From Prevotella multiformis DSM 16608 (lineage in GTDB: Bacteria; Bacteroidota; Bacteroidia; Bacteroidales; Bacteroidaceae): a DNA stretch of 64,000 nucleotides. The DNA is taken from NCBI RefSeq assembly GCF_000191065.1, contig NZ_GL872282.1, positions 528,306-592,305 on the forward strand. The letters are read 5' to 3'. The position numbers and the translations under genes were made by a program. The notes beneath the pieces are model-generated. The model was not told the origin of the DNA. It was given only the letters and a program-made list of their open reading frames with translations, and did not search any database. Every line of letters starts with the position of its first letter. Positions within the stretch are counted from its first letter, which is position 1. Of this stretch, positions 9,750-20,875 are shown piece after piece.

Positions 9750-11114
9750 ATGGAGAAAACAGATCTATTGATAATCGGTTCGGGACCCGGCGGTTACCGG
9801 ACCGCCTCCTATGCCGTGCAGAACGGCCTGCAGGTAACCATCGTCGAAAAAGGCCAGCCCGGCGGAACCTGCCTCAATGCAGGCTGCATCCCCACCAAGT
9901 GTCTCGCTCATGATGCAGAGATGCGGCTTGCCGCCTCCACGCTCTATGCGACAGCTCTCCCACTCGACTTCACAAAGGTCATGGAGCGGAAGGAAGCAGT
10001 CGTCGGCCAGCTCCGGGAGGGCGTAAGGGCATTGCTCAGCCAGCCCGGCATCACCTTCCTGAAAGGCGAGGCGCACTTCGTCTCTGCCCATGTGGTCGAA
10101 GTAAACGGCGAACAGATCGAGGCGACGAACATCATCATCGCCACCGGATCACGTTCCAAGATGCCGCCATTCCTAAAGGAAGCGGAAATCCAAGAGCAGC
10201 CGGCAGATGCACGGCATATCGTCACTTCCACCGGCCTGCTGTCCATCAAGGAAGTGCCACAGCGTCTTACCATCATTGGGGCAGGGGTCATCGGAATGGA
10301 GTTCGCCTCCGCATTCGCCGCCTTCGGGAGCGAGGTGACCGTGATCGAGTTCATGAAAGAATGCCTGCCGCCTGTTGACAGTGACATCGCCAAGCGGCTG
10401 AGGAAGACGCTGGAGAAGCGCGGGGTCACCTTCTTCATGCAGAGTGCCGTCAAGCAGATCGTTCCGCCTGCCGGCAAGGAACAGCCTGCGGCGACCGTCG
10501 TCTTCGACAGGAAAGGCAAGGAGCAGACGGTAGAGACCGACCTTGTACTCATCGCCACCGGACGGCAGCCCAATGTGGAGCAGACCGGTCTGGAGACGGC
10601 TGGCATCGGGTTCAGCCCCAAGGGAATCGCTGTCGACGACAACATGGAGACAAATGTGAAAGGCGTCTACGCCATCGGCGATGTCAACGCACGGCAGATG
10701 CTGGCGCACGCCGCCACGTTCCAAGGCTTCCGCGCCGTCAACCACATCCTCGGAAAAAAGGACTTCATCCGCCTTGACATCATGCCGGCCGCCATCTTCA
10801 CCTATCCGGAAGCTGCCTGCGTAGGAAAGACGGAAGACCAGTGCAAAGCCCAGGAAATCAAGTACACCACCCGGAAAGGCTTCTACCGGTCGAACGGCAA
10901 AGCACTGAGCATGGGAGAGACTGAGGGAATGGTAAAAGTCCTCGTCGGCGAAGGCGGCGAGATCCTGGGCGGCCATGCCTACGGGGCACACGCCGCCGAC
11001 CTCATCCAGGAACTGGCGGCACTGATGAACCGCAATGCGACGCTGGAAGAGATACGCGACATCATCCACATCCATCCGACACTGGGCGAAATCCTGCAGG
11101 ATGCCCTCATCTGA
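9750..11114 (+). CDS. lpdA: Dihydrolipoyl dehydrogenase
   Basis: 454 residues. The FAD-binding motif GSGPGG is at residues 10-15 and the redox-active disulfide is C41/C46 in GGTCLNAGCIPTK. The NAD-binding motif (GAGVIGMEFASAF) is near residue 175, and the C-terminal HIHPTLGEIL supplies the catalytic His-Glu pair. It reoxidises dihydrolipoyl GcvH (L protein of glycine cleavage) and may serve other lipoyl complexes. Being last in the gcv gene row, it is probably dedicated to glycine cleavage. Confidence 0.96.
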   Translation: MEKTDLLIIGSGPGGYRTASYAVQNGLQVTIVEKGQPGGTCLNAGCIPTKCLAHDAEMRLAASTLYATALPLDFTKVMERKEAVVGQLREGVRALLSQPGITFLKGEAHFVSAHVVEVNGEQIEATNIIIATGSRSKMPPFLKEAEIQEQPADARHIVTSTGLLSIKEVPQRLTIIGAGVIGMEFASAFAAFGSEVTVIEFMKECLPPVDSDIAKRLRKTLEKRGVTFFMQSAVKQIVPPAGKEQPAATVVFDRKGKEQTVETDLVLIATGRQPNVEQTGLETAGIGFSPKGIAVDDNMETNVKGVYAIGDVNARQMLAHAATFQGFRAVNHILGKKDFIRLDIMPAAIFTYPEAACVGKTEDQCKAQEIKYTTRKGFYRSNGKALSMGETEGMVKVLVGEGGEILGGHAYGAHAADLIQELAALMNRNATLEEIRDIIHIHPTLGEILQDALI

Positions 11115-11273
11115 AAAGGAAGAACGCCCGCCCCTGCAACAGAAACAGCGTCAGGCCGCTTCCCGGCAAGAAAAGACAGTCAAGGACGGACCGTAAACAT
11201 GACGAAACCGTTCCTTTCCGGAGCAGAAACACGAAGACGATCCTCCGAAAACAGAACATTTAAACATGAAATG
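11115..11273. other. Intergenic region after lpdA
   Basis: No gene or clear hairpin with a T-tract is seen between the end of lpdA and the promoter at 11274. Composition shifts from GC-rich to AT-rich toward the promoter. This is the first part of the 805-bp gene-free stretch before riboflavin synthase. Confidence 0.5.
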
Positions 11274-11305
11274 TTTGGAGGATAAAAATCTTTATACTAA
11301 CTTTG
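11274..11305 (+). promoter_or_regulatory. Strong promoter for the ribE leader or small RNA
   Basis: TTTG at 11274-11277, 20-base spacer, TAACTTTG at 11298-11305, a close match to the Bacteroidetes consensus. Start of transcription is predicted near 11312, more than 600 bases upstream of riboflavin synthase. Confidence 0.7.
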
Positions 11306-11311
11306 CACATA

Positions 11312-11581
11312 GAAAGGATACGGATCCAGTCGTATCGATTCGATCGGGATAGTCATCAAATAAATCAGAAAACCCGAGATGACTTCTTCTGTCAATGGCG
11401 GGCCACATAAACCGCATTCCTGCGACTAAGCCGCAAGGCCAGTGGATTACAAAGACGAAGAGCTCTCCTATCATTGATACTCGGACTTTTCATCACATCG
11501 TCGGTACGACTTTTCTATTTCCCCTTCCGGAAAGAAAGTGGGATTGAGGTGGGGTTCCCCAAAGGAACTCCACCTTTTTTT
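11312..11581 (+). ncRNA. Candidate structured leader RNA or independent small RNA
   Basis: This roughly 270-base stretch starts at a strong promoter and ends at an intrinsic terminator. Paired elements seen by eye: GATACG/CGTATC near 11318-11337; TCGGG (11344-11348) with CCCGA (11373-11377); AGTCATC (11351-11357) with GATGACT (11378-11384), which interleaves with the previous pair and is probably an alternative; GCC-GCAA-GGC with a GNRA loop at 11430-11439, enclosed by CCAC/GTGG; and a 12-bp closing helix joining AGTCGTATCGAT (about 11328-11339) to GTCGGTACGACT near 11505. It does not match the FMN riboswitch consensus I know. A 60-codon frame on the other strand has no support. It may be a metabolite-sensing attenuator for ribE or a free-standing RNA. 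Confidence 0.4.
11546..11581 (+). terminator. Intrinsic terminator or attenuator upstream of ribE
   Basis: Stem AGGTGGGGTTCC (11547-11558) with GGAACTCCACCT (11564-11575), loop CCAAA, one G-U pair, then a run of seven T (11575-11581). It lies about 340 bases before the riboflavin synthase start and about 235 bases after the predicted transcription start. It either ends a small RNA or attenuates ribE. Confidence 0.75.
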
Positions 11582-11644
11582 GCCCGGCAGACCACAGGCG
11601 GTACAGGCTATCGGAAGGATTGGCAGATCCAATTGAAAGCACCT

Positions 11645-11740
11645 GCAGGTCACATCAGAAAAGAACCGGAAGACCCAGACGGGAATCCGGGCAGGTCACA
11701 TCAGAAGAAAAGACAGCCCCAGACAGGAGTTCCGGCAGGC
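11645..11740. repeat. 46-bp tandem duplication in the ribE leader
   Basis: Units begin GCAGGTCACATCAGAA at 11645 and 11691 (period 46), sharing a CCAGAC-GGA-TCCGG tail. A third partial unit starts near 11736. The stretch is non-coding unless translation begins far upstream of the normal ribE start. Nothing else is recognised between 11582 and 11919. Confidence 0.75.
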
Positions 11741-11919
11741 CGCAATGTGATGACAGACACCGGCCGGGAAACTCTGCGACAGGCTTCATAAATAAAAACA
11801 ATAACAACATGCCCTCCTCTTACAGCATCTGCCTGTGCCGGCGGGAAGAAAGACCGACGCCCCCCAACCCAGACAGGACGGAGGCCGGGGAGGACAAAAA
11901 AGAAAGGAAACCTACAACC

Positions 11920-12525
11920 ATGTTCTCAGGAATCGTAGAAGAAATGGCGACACTCACCGGAATCGAGCACGAAAAGGAAAACATCCACTTCACCTTCCGC
12001 TGCTCATTCGCAGATGCGCTGAAGATCGACCAGAGCATTGCCCACAACGGCGTCTGCCTTACCGTCGTACGCATCAAGGACGGCAGCTATACGGTGACGG
12101 CCATGAAAGAGACCCTCGAACGTTCCAATCTGGGACTGCTCAAGGTCGGCGACCGTGTCAATATCGAGCGTTCCATGCTCATGAACGGACGGCTGGACGG
12201 GCACATCGTACAGGGGCATGTCGACAGGACCGCCCGATGCGTCCATGTGGAAGATGCGGACGGAAGCACTTATTTCACCTTTGAATACCCTTACAGCCGA
12301 GAGATGGCACAACGCGGCTATTTCACCGTCGACAAAGGTTCCGTGACCGTCAACGGTGTCTCGCTCACCGTCTGCGAACCGACCGACAACCGTTTCAAGG
12401 TCGCGATCATCCCCTATACCAGAGCGCATACGAACTTTGCCGACATAACCGTCGGAACGGTCGTGAATCTCGAATTCGACATCCTGGGGAAATACATCGC
12501 CCGCCTGAACAGCCTGTCGAAATAG
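11920..12525 (+). CDS. ribE: Riboflavin synthase, alpha chain
   Basis: 201 residues from the ATG at 11920, which gives the invariant start MFSGIVEEM. A longer frame from 11620 would translate the tandem repeat and is rejected. Two homologous lumazine-binding halves are visible: residues 1 to about 96, and about 97 onward beginning GHIVQGHVDRTA. NGVCLTV and NGVSLTV mark equivalent positions in the halves. It dismutates two 6,7-dimethyl-8-ribityllumazine molecules to riboflavin. It stands alone here, with a long possibly regulatory leader. Confidence 0.95.
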   Translation: MFSGIVEEMATLTGIEHEKENIHFTFRCSFADALKIDQSIAHNGVCLTVVRIKDGSYTVTAMKETLERSNLGLLKVGDRVNIERSMLMNGRLDGHIVQGHVDRTARCVHVEDADGSTYFTFEYPYSREMAQRGYFTVDKGSVTVNGVSLTVCEPTDNRFKVAIIPYTRAHTNFADITVGTVVNLEFDILGKYIARLNSLSK

Positions 12526-12552
12526 CCCGGACGGACTCCACGACAGGACATG

Positions 12553-12625
12553 GAGAAAAAATGAAAGGACACCTGCTTCCGCACAGCGTTCTCAACGAGA
12601 GGCTGTCCGGCGGGCAGGTGTCCTT
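12553..12625 (-). terminator. Terminator of the LytTR two-component operon
   Basis: The 12-bp stem AAGGACACCTGC (12565-12576) pairs with GCAGGTGTCCTT (12614-12625) around a 37-base loop. On the minus strand the stem is followed by TTTCATTTTTTC, so it ends transcription from the response regulator. It may also block read-through from ribE. Confidence 0.65.
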
Positions 12626-12654
12626 CATGTGTTATGGCTGGTATGGATTGTCTC

Positions 12655-13365
12655 TTACAGCGTATGCCCGTCCAGATAGTCCTGAATGGTCGTCTTGTAA
12701 CTGTCGGAGATCGGCAGGACGGCATCGCCGATGACCACGCGGAAACGGTCGATCCCTTCTATTTTCTTCATGTGGACGATATAGGAGCGGTGAATGCGCA
12801 TGAACTCCGGCCGGGGCAGCGACTCCTCGATCTTCTTCATGTTCATCAGGCTCATGACCGGTTCACGGCCGTCGGTAAGATAAATCTTGACATAATCTTT
12901 CAGCCCCTCGATATAGAGGATGTCGTCGAACATGATCTTCACCAGTTTGTATTCGCTCTTGACAAAGATGAAACGGTCGTCCGAGGCGTTCTCCGACTGC
13001 CGTATGCTTCTGAACCATTCCAGTGCCCGGTTGGCACCCGCCAGAAAATCATCATAGCTGACAGGCTTCATGAGATAGTCGATCGCATTGGCCTTGTACC
13101 CGTCGACGGCATACTGGCTGAATGCCGTCGTGAAGATGATCTTCGTCTCCTTAGGAAGAATCCTGGCAAATTCAAGCCCGCTGAGTTCAGGCATCTGAAT
13201 ATCTAAAAATATGAGATCGACCCTGTTTTCACGGATGACTTTAATCCCCTCTACCGCACTGTTGAAGACACCTATCAGGTTCAGAAAGAGCGTCTTCTTG
13301 GCATAGCTTGCGAGCAGGTCGGCCGCAAGGGGTTCGTCGTCAATGATTATGCAGTTTAGTGTCAT
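12655..13365 (-). CDS. LytTR-family response regulator
   Basis: 236 residues. The receiver domain (about residues 1-120) has the acidic pocket IIDDE at 8-12, phosphoacceptor D55 in FLDIQMP, T near TTAFS and K in LMKPV. The C-terminal half is a LytTR DNA-binding domain (DRFIFVKSEYKLVKIMFDDILYIEG onward, ending FMRIHRSYIVHMKKI). It overlaps the kinase gene by 26 bases and is co-transcribed with it. Targets cannot be told from sequence. Confidence 0.93.
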   Translation of the reverse strand: MTLNCIIIDDEPLAADLLASYAKKTLFLNLIGVFNSAVEGIKVIRENRVDLIFLDIQMPELSGLEFARILPKETKIIFTTAFSQYAVDGYKANAIDYLMKPVSYDDFLAGANRALEWFRSIRQSENASDDRFIFVKSEYKLVKIMFDDILYIEGLKDYVKIYLTDGREPVMSLMNMKKIEESLPRPEFMRIHRSYIVHMKKIEGIDRFRVVIGDAVLPISDSYKTTIQDYLDGHTL

Positions 13366-14413
13366 AAATAATTATTTTGGATGAATAGATATTTCGTTTA
13401 CTGTCAAATCCTTTCTCCCATTTGTACTTGCCCGGATAAGCAAGTTCGAGCCTGCGCTCCACCTGCTTGAGCCCGATTCCGTGTCCGTTTCTTTCAGCCT
13501 CCCCCCGGGGGTAGTTGCTGTTCTGGATAGAGAAGACAATGCAGCTGCTGTCCGCATCCAAATGGATATGGATGAAGTTCTTGCGTCCCGGACATATCCC
13601 GTGCTTGAAGGCGTTTTCCAGAAGCGAGATGAAGATCATCGGAGCGACAAGCACCTGACAGGAGTCCGGGATATGGCAATCACGGGCGATCTCGACATTT
13701 TCGGGTATGCGGATCATCATCAGGTCCACGTAATTATGCAGGAACTCCACTTCCTCTTTCAGGTTCACGTAAGGCTGCTGGTAATCGTAGAGGATATGGC
13801 GGAGCATCTTCGAAAGGTCGATAATGGCCTTCTGCGCCTTCTCCGTGTCGAATGCCGTCAGCGCATAGATATTGTTCATCGTGTTGAGAAGGAAATGCGG
13901 ATTCACCTGCTGCCGCAGGTTGACCAGCTCCGCCTTCGTCATGGCCGTCTCCGCCTCCCGCTTCTCCGCTTCCGCCTTCGACAGCCGCTGTGCCATCAGG
14001 ACAGACGTAGCCGCCCCTGCACAGATACTGAGGTTGAAGAAGTTGCGGATAATGAAGAAAACGTGGGGATTCAAATCCTTCTCCGTGGGCAGCATCTGGT
14101 AAGGAAAAGCCACAATCAACCGTTCGTTCCCTATGTGGTAAAGCCACTCATGCTGCGCAATAGACAGCAACAAGATAAGGAGAGCGTTGAGCGTCCAGAA
14201 CTCTTTCTTGTTTCCTTTCAGCAACATCGGCGAAAGCACGAAATAATTGAGATAGGCCACAATCACCATGGACAACGGAACAAGATACTGTGAAAAGCTG
14301 TTCCTCAACGGGCTGATCCCATGAAGGGCGTACATCATAGGAATGAGGAAGAGCGGGAGCCAGATAATGACCTGGTTCCATAAATTCCTGGAAGTATAAA
14401 TCTGTTTCCTCAT
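13340..14413 (-). CDS. LytS-like sensor histidine kinase
   Basis: 357 residues. The N-terminal third has four hydrophobic segments (about residues 14-30, 42-62, 73-88 and 120-141). The His_kinase domain has the phospho-acceptor H173 in QQVNPHFLLNTMNN, and an ATPase end with the PMIFISLLENAFKHG box and GIGLKQVERRL. It has no extracytoplasmic domain of note, so it likely senses a membrane signal. It overlaps its partner regulator by 26 bases. On the minus strand a -7 box TACCTTTG lies at 14462-14455, about 42 bases before the ATG. Confidence 0.92.
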   Translation of the reverse strand: MRKQIYTSRNLWNQVIIWLPLFLIPMMYALHGISPLRNSFSQYLVPLSMVIVAYLNYFVLSPMLLKGNKKEFWTLNALLILLLSIAQHEWLYHIGNERLIVAFPYQMLPTEKDLNPHVFFIIRNFFNLSICAGAATSVLMAQRLSKAEAEKREAETAMTKAELVNLRQQVNPHFLLNTMNNIYALTAFDTEKAQKAIIDLSKMLRHILYDYQQPYVNLKEEVEFLHNYVDLMMIRIPENVEIARDCHIPDSCQVLVAPMIFISLLENAFKHGICPGRKNFIHIHLDADSSCIVFSIQNSNYPRGEAERNGHGIGLKQVERRLELAYPGKYKWEKGFDSKRNIYSSKIIIYDTKLHNH

Positions 14414-15612
14414 TTCTCGCCCTTGTTTGCTTATATCTAATACAAATCTGCAAACAAAGGTAATAAAAGTTTCTGTAAAATAAAATGTATTCTCAAATTA
14501 TGTGAGTTTTTTTTACATTTACCTGTGTTAAATTATATACAGAAGCCGCACAATTAACTTCTTTTTATACAACAAAGAACGGCAAAGCTTCATGTCAGAC
14601 CTCCCCGGCACGTCTCTTCCCGTCCGGCAGACTGTCCGCCGGCCGTATTCCTGTCCGCCGCCCTCCTGCCGCAAGACACGGCCGGAGACAGGCAAGAACA
14701 CGCAACAAAGGAAGATACCCTCCTCTTTTTCCCACCTGCACCATCCACGTACGCTCCTGCAAAAACCGCTCCGAGACGGCAACGGCAGGCCTCCGCATCC
14801 TCGGGTATCCACCGTCACAGCCCCCGCACGGGAAGACTGCCCATGCCTGTACGACAGCATCCGGAAGTCTGGCGGAACGTGACCGGAGGGCGACAGGACG
14901 CTATGGGAAAGTATTTGACAATTCACCGCCGTCAGGACTCCCTGCAGACGCACGTCCCCGACGGCCGGGAGCCATGTTCCCAACGGTCGGGAACCGCAGT
15001 ACCAGCGGTTGGGAATCGCAGTACCAGCGGTCGGGAACTACGGTACCTCGCCCCCTTGTAGGCGGCGGACCCGCACCGCTTCGGAAAGCTCCCTGCAGTC
15101 TTTCAAACGTCCTTACCGGTAGAAAGCTGTGTCCGCTCGCCTGAAAGGCAGAAATCCCCCAAGGGGTTTTCAGCACCTGCCGACAATGACAGGAATCCCC
15201 GTGCGCAACCTCCTCCCAGCTGTCAGCCCCTCATAGAGGCTTTGGAAAAGCAAGCCGTCCCATCCGGCCAAGTACGTCCAGCCTCGGACTTCCACAACAG
15301 CCTGTCTCCCTCCGGGCAGCCGATTGCAAGCGTGCGGATCCCCGCCACGGCTGGTATTTACCATCGGCACGGCCGGTGTCGGGCATCGGCAAGCCTGCAG
15401 AAGAACAGATGCGTTTCCGGCTCACTGTCATACACCGAACAAGGAAGCAGGATCGCCTTATGCGGAGCATGTTTATGGGACAGCAATACCACCGAGGCTG
15501 CCTGCGCAGTCCCTGACAGCCCGGAGGACAACGAAAGAAGCCCCGCCCCTCTCCGTCTGCCGGGTCTGGAGACGAAGAGGAACAGGGCTTGTAGTGTCCT
15601 GCCATCCGCTGT
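14414..15612. other. Gene-free region of 1.2 kb
   Basis: Between the kinase start and the end of the beta-galactosidase gene. Frames of 60-140 codons exist on both strands but have the arginine- and proline-rich look of GC-rich non-coding DNA, and none shows a domain or signal peptide. It contains the kinase promoter box (14455-14462), a 22-bp tandem repeat (14980-15045) and otherwise nothing recognised. It could be decayed coding DNA. Confidence 0.5.
14980..15045. repeat. 22-bp tandem repeat, three units
   Basis: Three consecutive 22-base units start at 14980, 15002 and 15024. The core is CGGTYGGGAAYYRCRGTACC, with two to four changes between units. There are no spacers, so it is not a CRISPR. 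Function unknown. Confidence 0.8.
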
Positions 15613-18705
<3,093 letters not shown>

Positions 18706-18744
18706 TTAGTGAATGAGGGCGGAAAGGGCCGTCTCTCCCGGAGT

Positions 18745-19737
18745 TCATTCCGAGAGGGCGATTTCCTTTCCGTCAACGGTATAATGGAAAGAAACGGTAT
18801 AAGAGAGTCCGTCCAGCACGTTTCTGATGTCTTTGCTCTTCTTGATCACGCCGGTATAGGTCTTCCCGTTGTCCAGCCCGGGGGCTACCGTAATCCTGCA
18901 GCCGTAGAGCTGTTCCAGGATACGGGCAATTTCCCTGATGCGCATATTGCTGAAAGGAATCATATTGTCGCGCCATACGGCATCGACAGGGGCATAGGTG
19001 TTTTCGGTCTTGATGACCTTCACGTCTCTGCTGACAGTGGCTTTCTGGTTGGGATGCAGGACGACCTTCCCCTGTCCGTCCAGTCCCGTCACCTCCAGAC
19101 GGCCTTCTATCAGACTGATGACACTGGCCTTTCCTCTGCCTTTCGCATTGAAGTTGAAGGTAGTCCCCAGCACTTTCGCCGCCGCCCCTTCGCTGCTTAC
19201 GATGAAAGGTTTTTCGGGATTCTTCGTGACATGGAACAAGGCCTCTCCTTCCAGTTCCACCTTCCGTTCGTCGCCGTCGAAATGGTCGGCATAACGGATG
19301 GCGGCTCCTTTGTTGAGCCATACGGTGGAACGGTCGGGCAGCGTGACTTTCTTCACACCGTCCAGGGCGGCGACCGTAAGGATCTCCACCGACTGGCGGA
19401 GATAGGCGAACAGCCCCCCTCCTACCAGCAGGACGGCCGCCAGCACGGCTGCCGCATAGCGCAGGAGGCGGAAAGAACGCCGACGGTCTTTCTGCGACTC
19501 GTAGTCCGCTATCCGGGCGAAGAGCCTGTCCTCTGCCGCAGCGGTCTTCTCCCGTGTGGCGAGCGGGTTGGGTTTTCCCAGATGGTAAGCCATCTCCAGT
19601 CTGAAGAGTTCCTTGCGGTTCTCCTCCGAGCGTGCCAGCCATTCGGTCAGCCGCACCATCTCCTCGTCTGTCGCCTTGCCGGCGAGATAGTCCTTGAGGG
19701 TCTTATCGTTTATATCGTCCATGTTGTTCTTTTTCAA
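18745..19737 (-). CDS. FecR-family anti-sigma factor
   Basis: 330 residues. A cytoplasmic N-terminal domain (DYLAGKATDEEMVRLTEWL) is followed by one membrane segment (about residues 91-110) and a periplasmic FecR domain with the TLPDRSTVWLNKGAAIRY block. A C-terminal domain follows, similar to the STN-interacting DUF4974 (LEQLYGCRITVAPG). FecR proteins hold an ECF sigma factor and release it when the outer-membrane receptor binds substrate. Here the sigma gene is 360 bases upstream and the STN-bearing SusC is divergent. Starting at M6 (19722) is also possible. Confidence 0.93.
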   Translation of the reverse strand: MKKNNMDDINDKTLKDYLAGKATDEEMVRLTEWLARSEENRKELFRLEMAYHLGKPNPLATREKTAAAEDRLFARIADYESQKDRRRSFRLLRYAAAVLAAVLLVGGGLFAYLRQSVEILTVAALDGVKKVTLPDRSTVWLNKGAAIRYADHFDGDERKVELEGEALFHVTKNPEKPFIVSSEGAAAKVLGTTFNFNAKGRGKASVISLIEGRLEVTGLDGQGKVVLHPNQKATVSRDVKVIKTENTYAPVDAVWRDNMIPFSNMRIREIARILEQLYGCRITVAPGLDNGKTYTGVIKKSKDIRNVLDGLSYTVSFHYTVDGKEIALSE

Positions 19738-20097
19738 CTGAGGTATCTGCTTTTTCTTCCCGCAGCTATTTCCCTGCTGCTTACTCTTATAACAATCCGA
19801 TACGCCTATTTACGTAAAGGGAAATAATAAAAAATGTTATAGCACCTGCATAGGGACGGAATCCCTGACAGGGGCACGCCACGCTTCTCCGCCCGCCCTG
19901 CTTCCGGCCGGCATCCGCCGCCGGTGCCCGTCCTCCGTCCGGACACTCCCTGCACGGAGAAGGACAGGGGCGCAAGGGATGGCCGGTCCGTCCCAGACAG
20001 TCGCCGCTTCCCTACCGGCAAGCCAGGGAGCCGGTCTCCGAGGGCTCCACTTCCGGCAGACGGAGGGGACAAAGGGCATTCTGTCCTGTACAGGGGA
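19738..20097. other. Spacer between ECF sigma and FecR genes
   Basis: A 360-bp gap, unusually wide for a sigma/anti-sigma pair, which is normally almost contiguous. Short frames here (60-100 codons, both strands) carry no domain. The FecR-proximal 100 bases are AT-rich and may hold a FecR promoter, though I see no exact TAnnTTTG box. Confidence 0.5.
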
Positions 20098-20622
20098 TCA
20101 TTCTCCGTGCTTCAGTTTCTTCCGCAAGGACTTCAGCGCCTTGTACAGGTGTACCTCCACCGTACGTATCGAAATGCCCAGCTGCTCGGCGATCTCCTTG
20201 TTTTTCCTGTCATGTTGATAGCTTAGGATAAAGACTTCACGGCATTTGGCCGGGAGCTCGCCGATGGCATCGTTGATACGTTTCCGCATCTCCAGTCCCT
20301 CGATATACCCCATCACATCGTTGTTTTCAGGGTTATAGTACTCCAGCCTGAACTGCGTGAACTTCTTCACGCTGTCGGCATGACTGCTGACAACCGTTCG
20401 GTGCTTGAGGAGGTTGAGCGCCCGGGTATAGACCGTCCGATAGAGGAACGCCTTGACATGGCTCTCGTCCTCGATGTCCTCCCTGCGCTTCCACAGTTCC
20501 ATGAAGGCTTCCTGTACGACATCCTCCGCCTCATCGTCACGGACAAGACGTGCGGCATAGAAGGAAAGAGCGGGGTACGACTCCCGGAATATCTGTCTGA
20601 ACCTTTGTTCTGATAGTGTCAT
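20098..20622 (-). CDS. RNA polymerase ECF sigma factor
   Basis: 174 residues. Region 2 includes DDEAEDVVQEAFMELWKRR (DNA melting and core binding). Region 4 includes IGELPAKCREVFILSYQHD and the helix-turn-helix NKEIAEQLGISIRTVEVHL. It belongs to the FecI-like class used by Bacteroidetes PULs. With FecR and the STN-SusC it forms a trans-envelope signalling chain. A -7 box TAACTTTG lies at 20715-20708 on the minus strand, 86 bases before the start codon. Confidence 0.94.
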   Translation of the reverse strand: MTLSEQRFRQIFRESYPALSFYAARLVRDDEAEDVVQEAFMELWKRREDIEDESHVKAFLYRTVYTRALNLLKHRTVVSSHADSVKKFTQFRLEYYNPENNDVMGYIEGLEMRKRINDAIGELPAKCREVFILSYQHDRKNKEIAEQLGISIRTVEVHLYKALKSLRKKLKHGE

Positions 20623-20707
20623 TATTGATACTTTTTCCTGCCGGCTACGGATGTTGTCAGCATCTGCAGGAGAGCTTCATTGAAGGAATGATGACCTTTT
20701 TATGTGA

Positions 20708-20715
20708 CAAAGTTA
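20708..20715 (-). promoter_or_regulatory. Promoter -7 box of the ECF sigma gene
   Basis: TAACTTTG on the minus strand. No well-spaced TTTG is found upstream; TTG is present at 16 bases. The motif is consistent with housekeeping-type transcription of the sigma gene. Confidence 0.45.
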
Positions 20716-20799
20716 CACTTTTTATACTTGTCAACGGATACGGGGTGGTTAATTTATGTGAAATAAGGAAGCGGCACACCTTATATTAATATAATTGAC

Positions 20800-20807
20800 T
20801 ATCTTTG
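20800..20807 (+). promoter_or_regulatory. Promoter -7 box of the susC/susD operon
   Basis: TATCTTTG, about 69 bases before the chosen susC start. The -33 region has no clean TTTG, which fits a promoter that depends on the divergent ECF sigma or another activator (inference). Confidence 0.45.
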
Positions 20808-20875
20808 TAAAAGTAATCTCATTATTTTAACAGCATGGGGAGAGGGCGATGTGCTGCCCGTTACCCTTGAACAGG

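Noticed and set aside
11292..11474. 60-codon minus-strand frame opposite the candidate RNA
   Set aside because: It has no signal or domain, and its end lies over the promoter of the plus-strand RNA. Conservation there would be explained by RNA structure.
11312..11581. FMN riboswitch
   Set aside because: The position before ribE invites it, but the conserved GGCGGU and AGCCGACAGU blocks are not found in order.
14980..15045. CRISPR array
   Set aside because: Units are contiguous with no spacers, and no cas genes are in the window.
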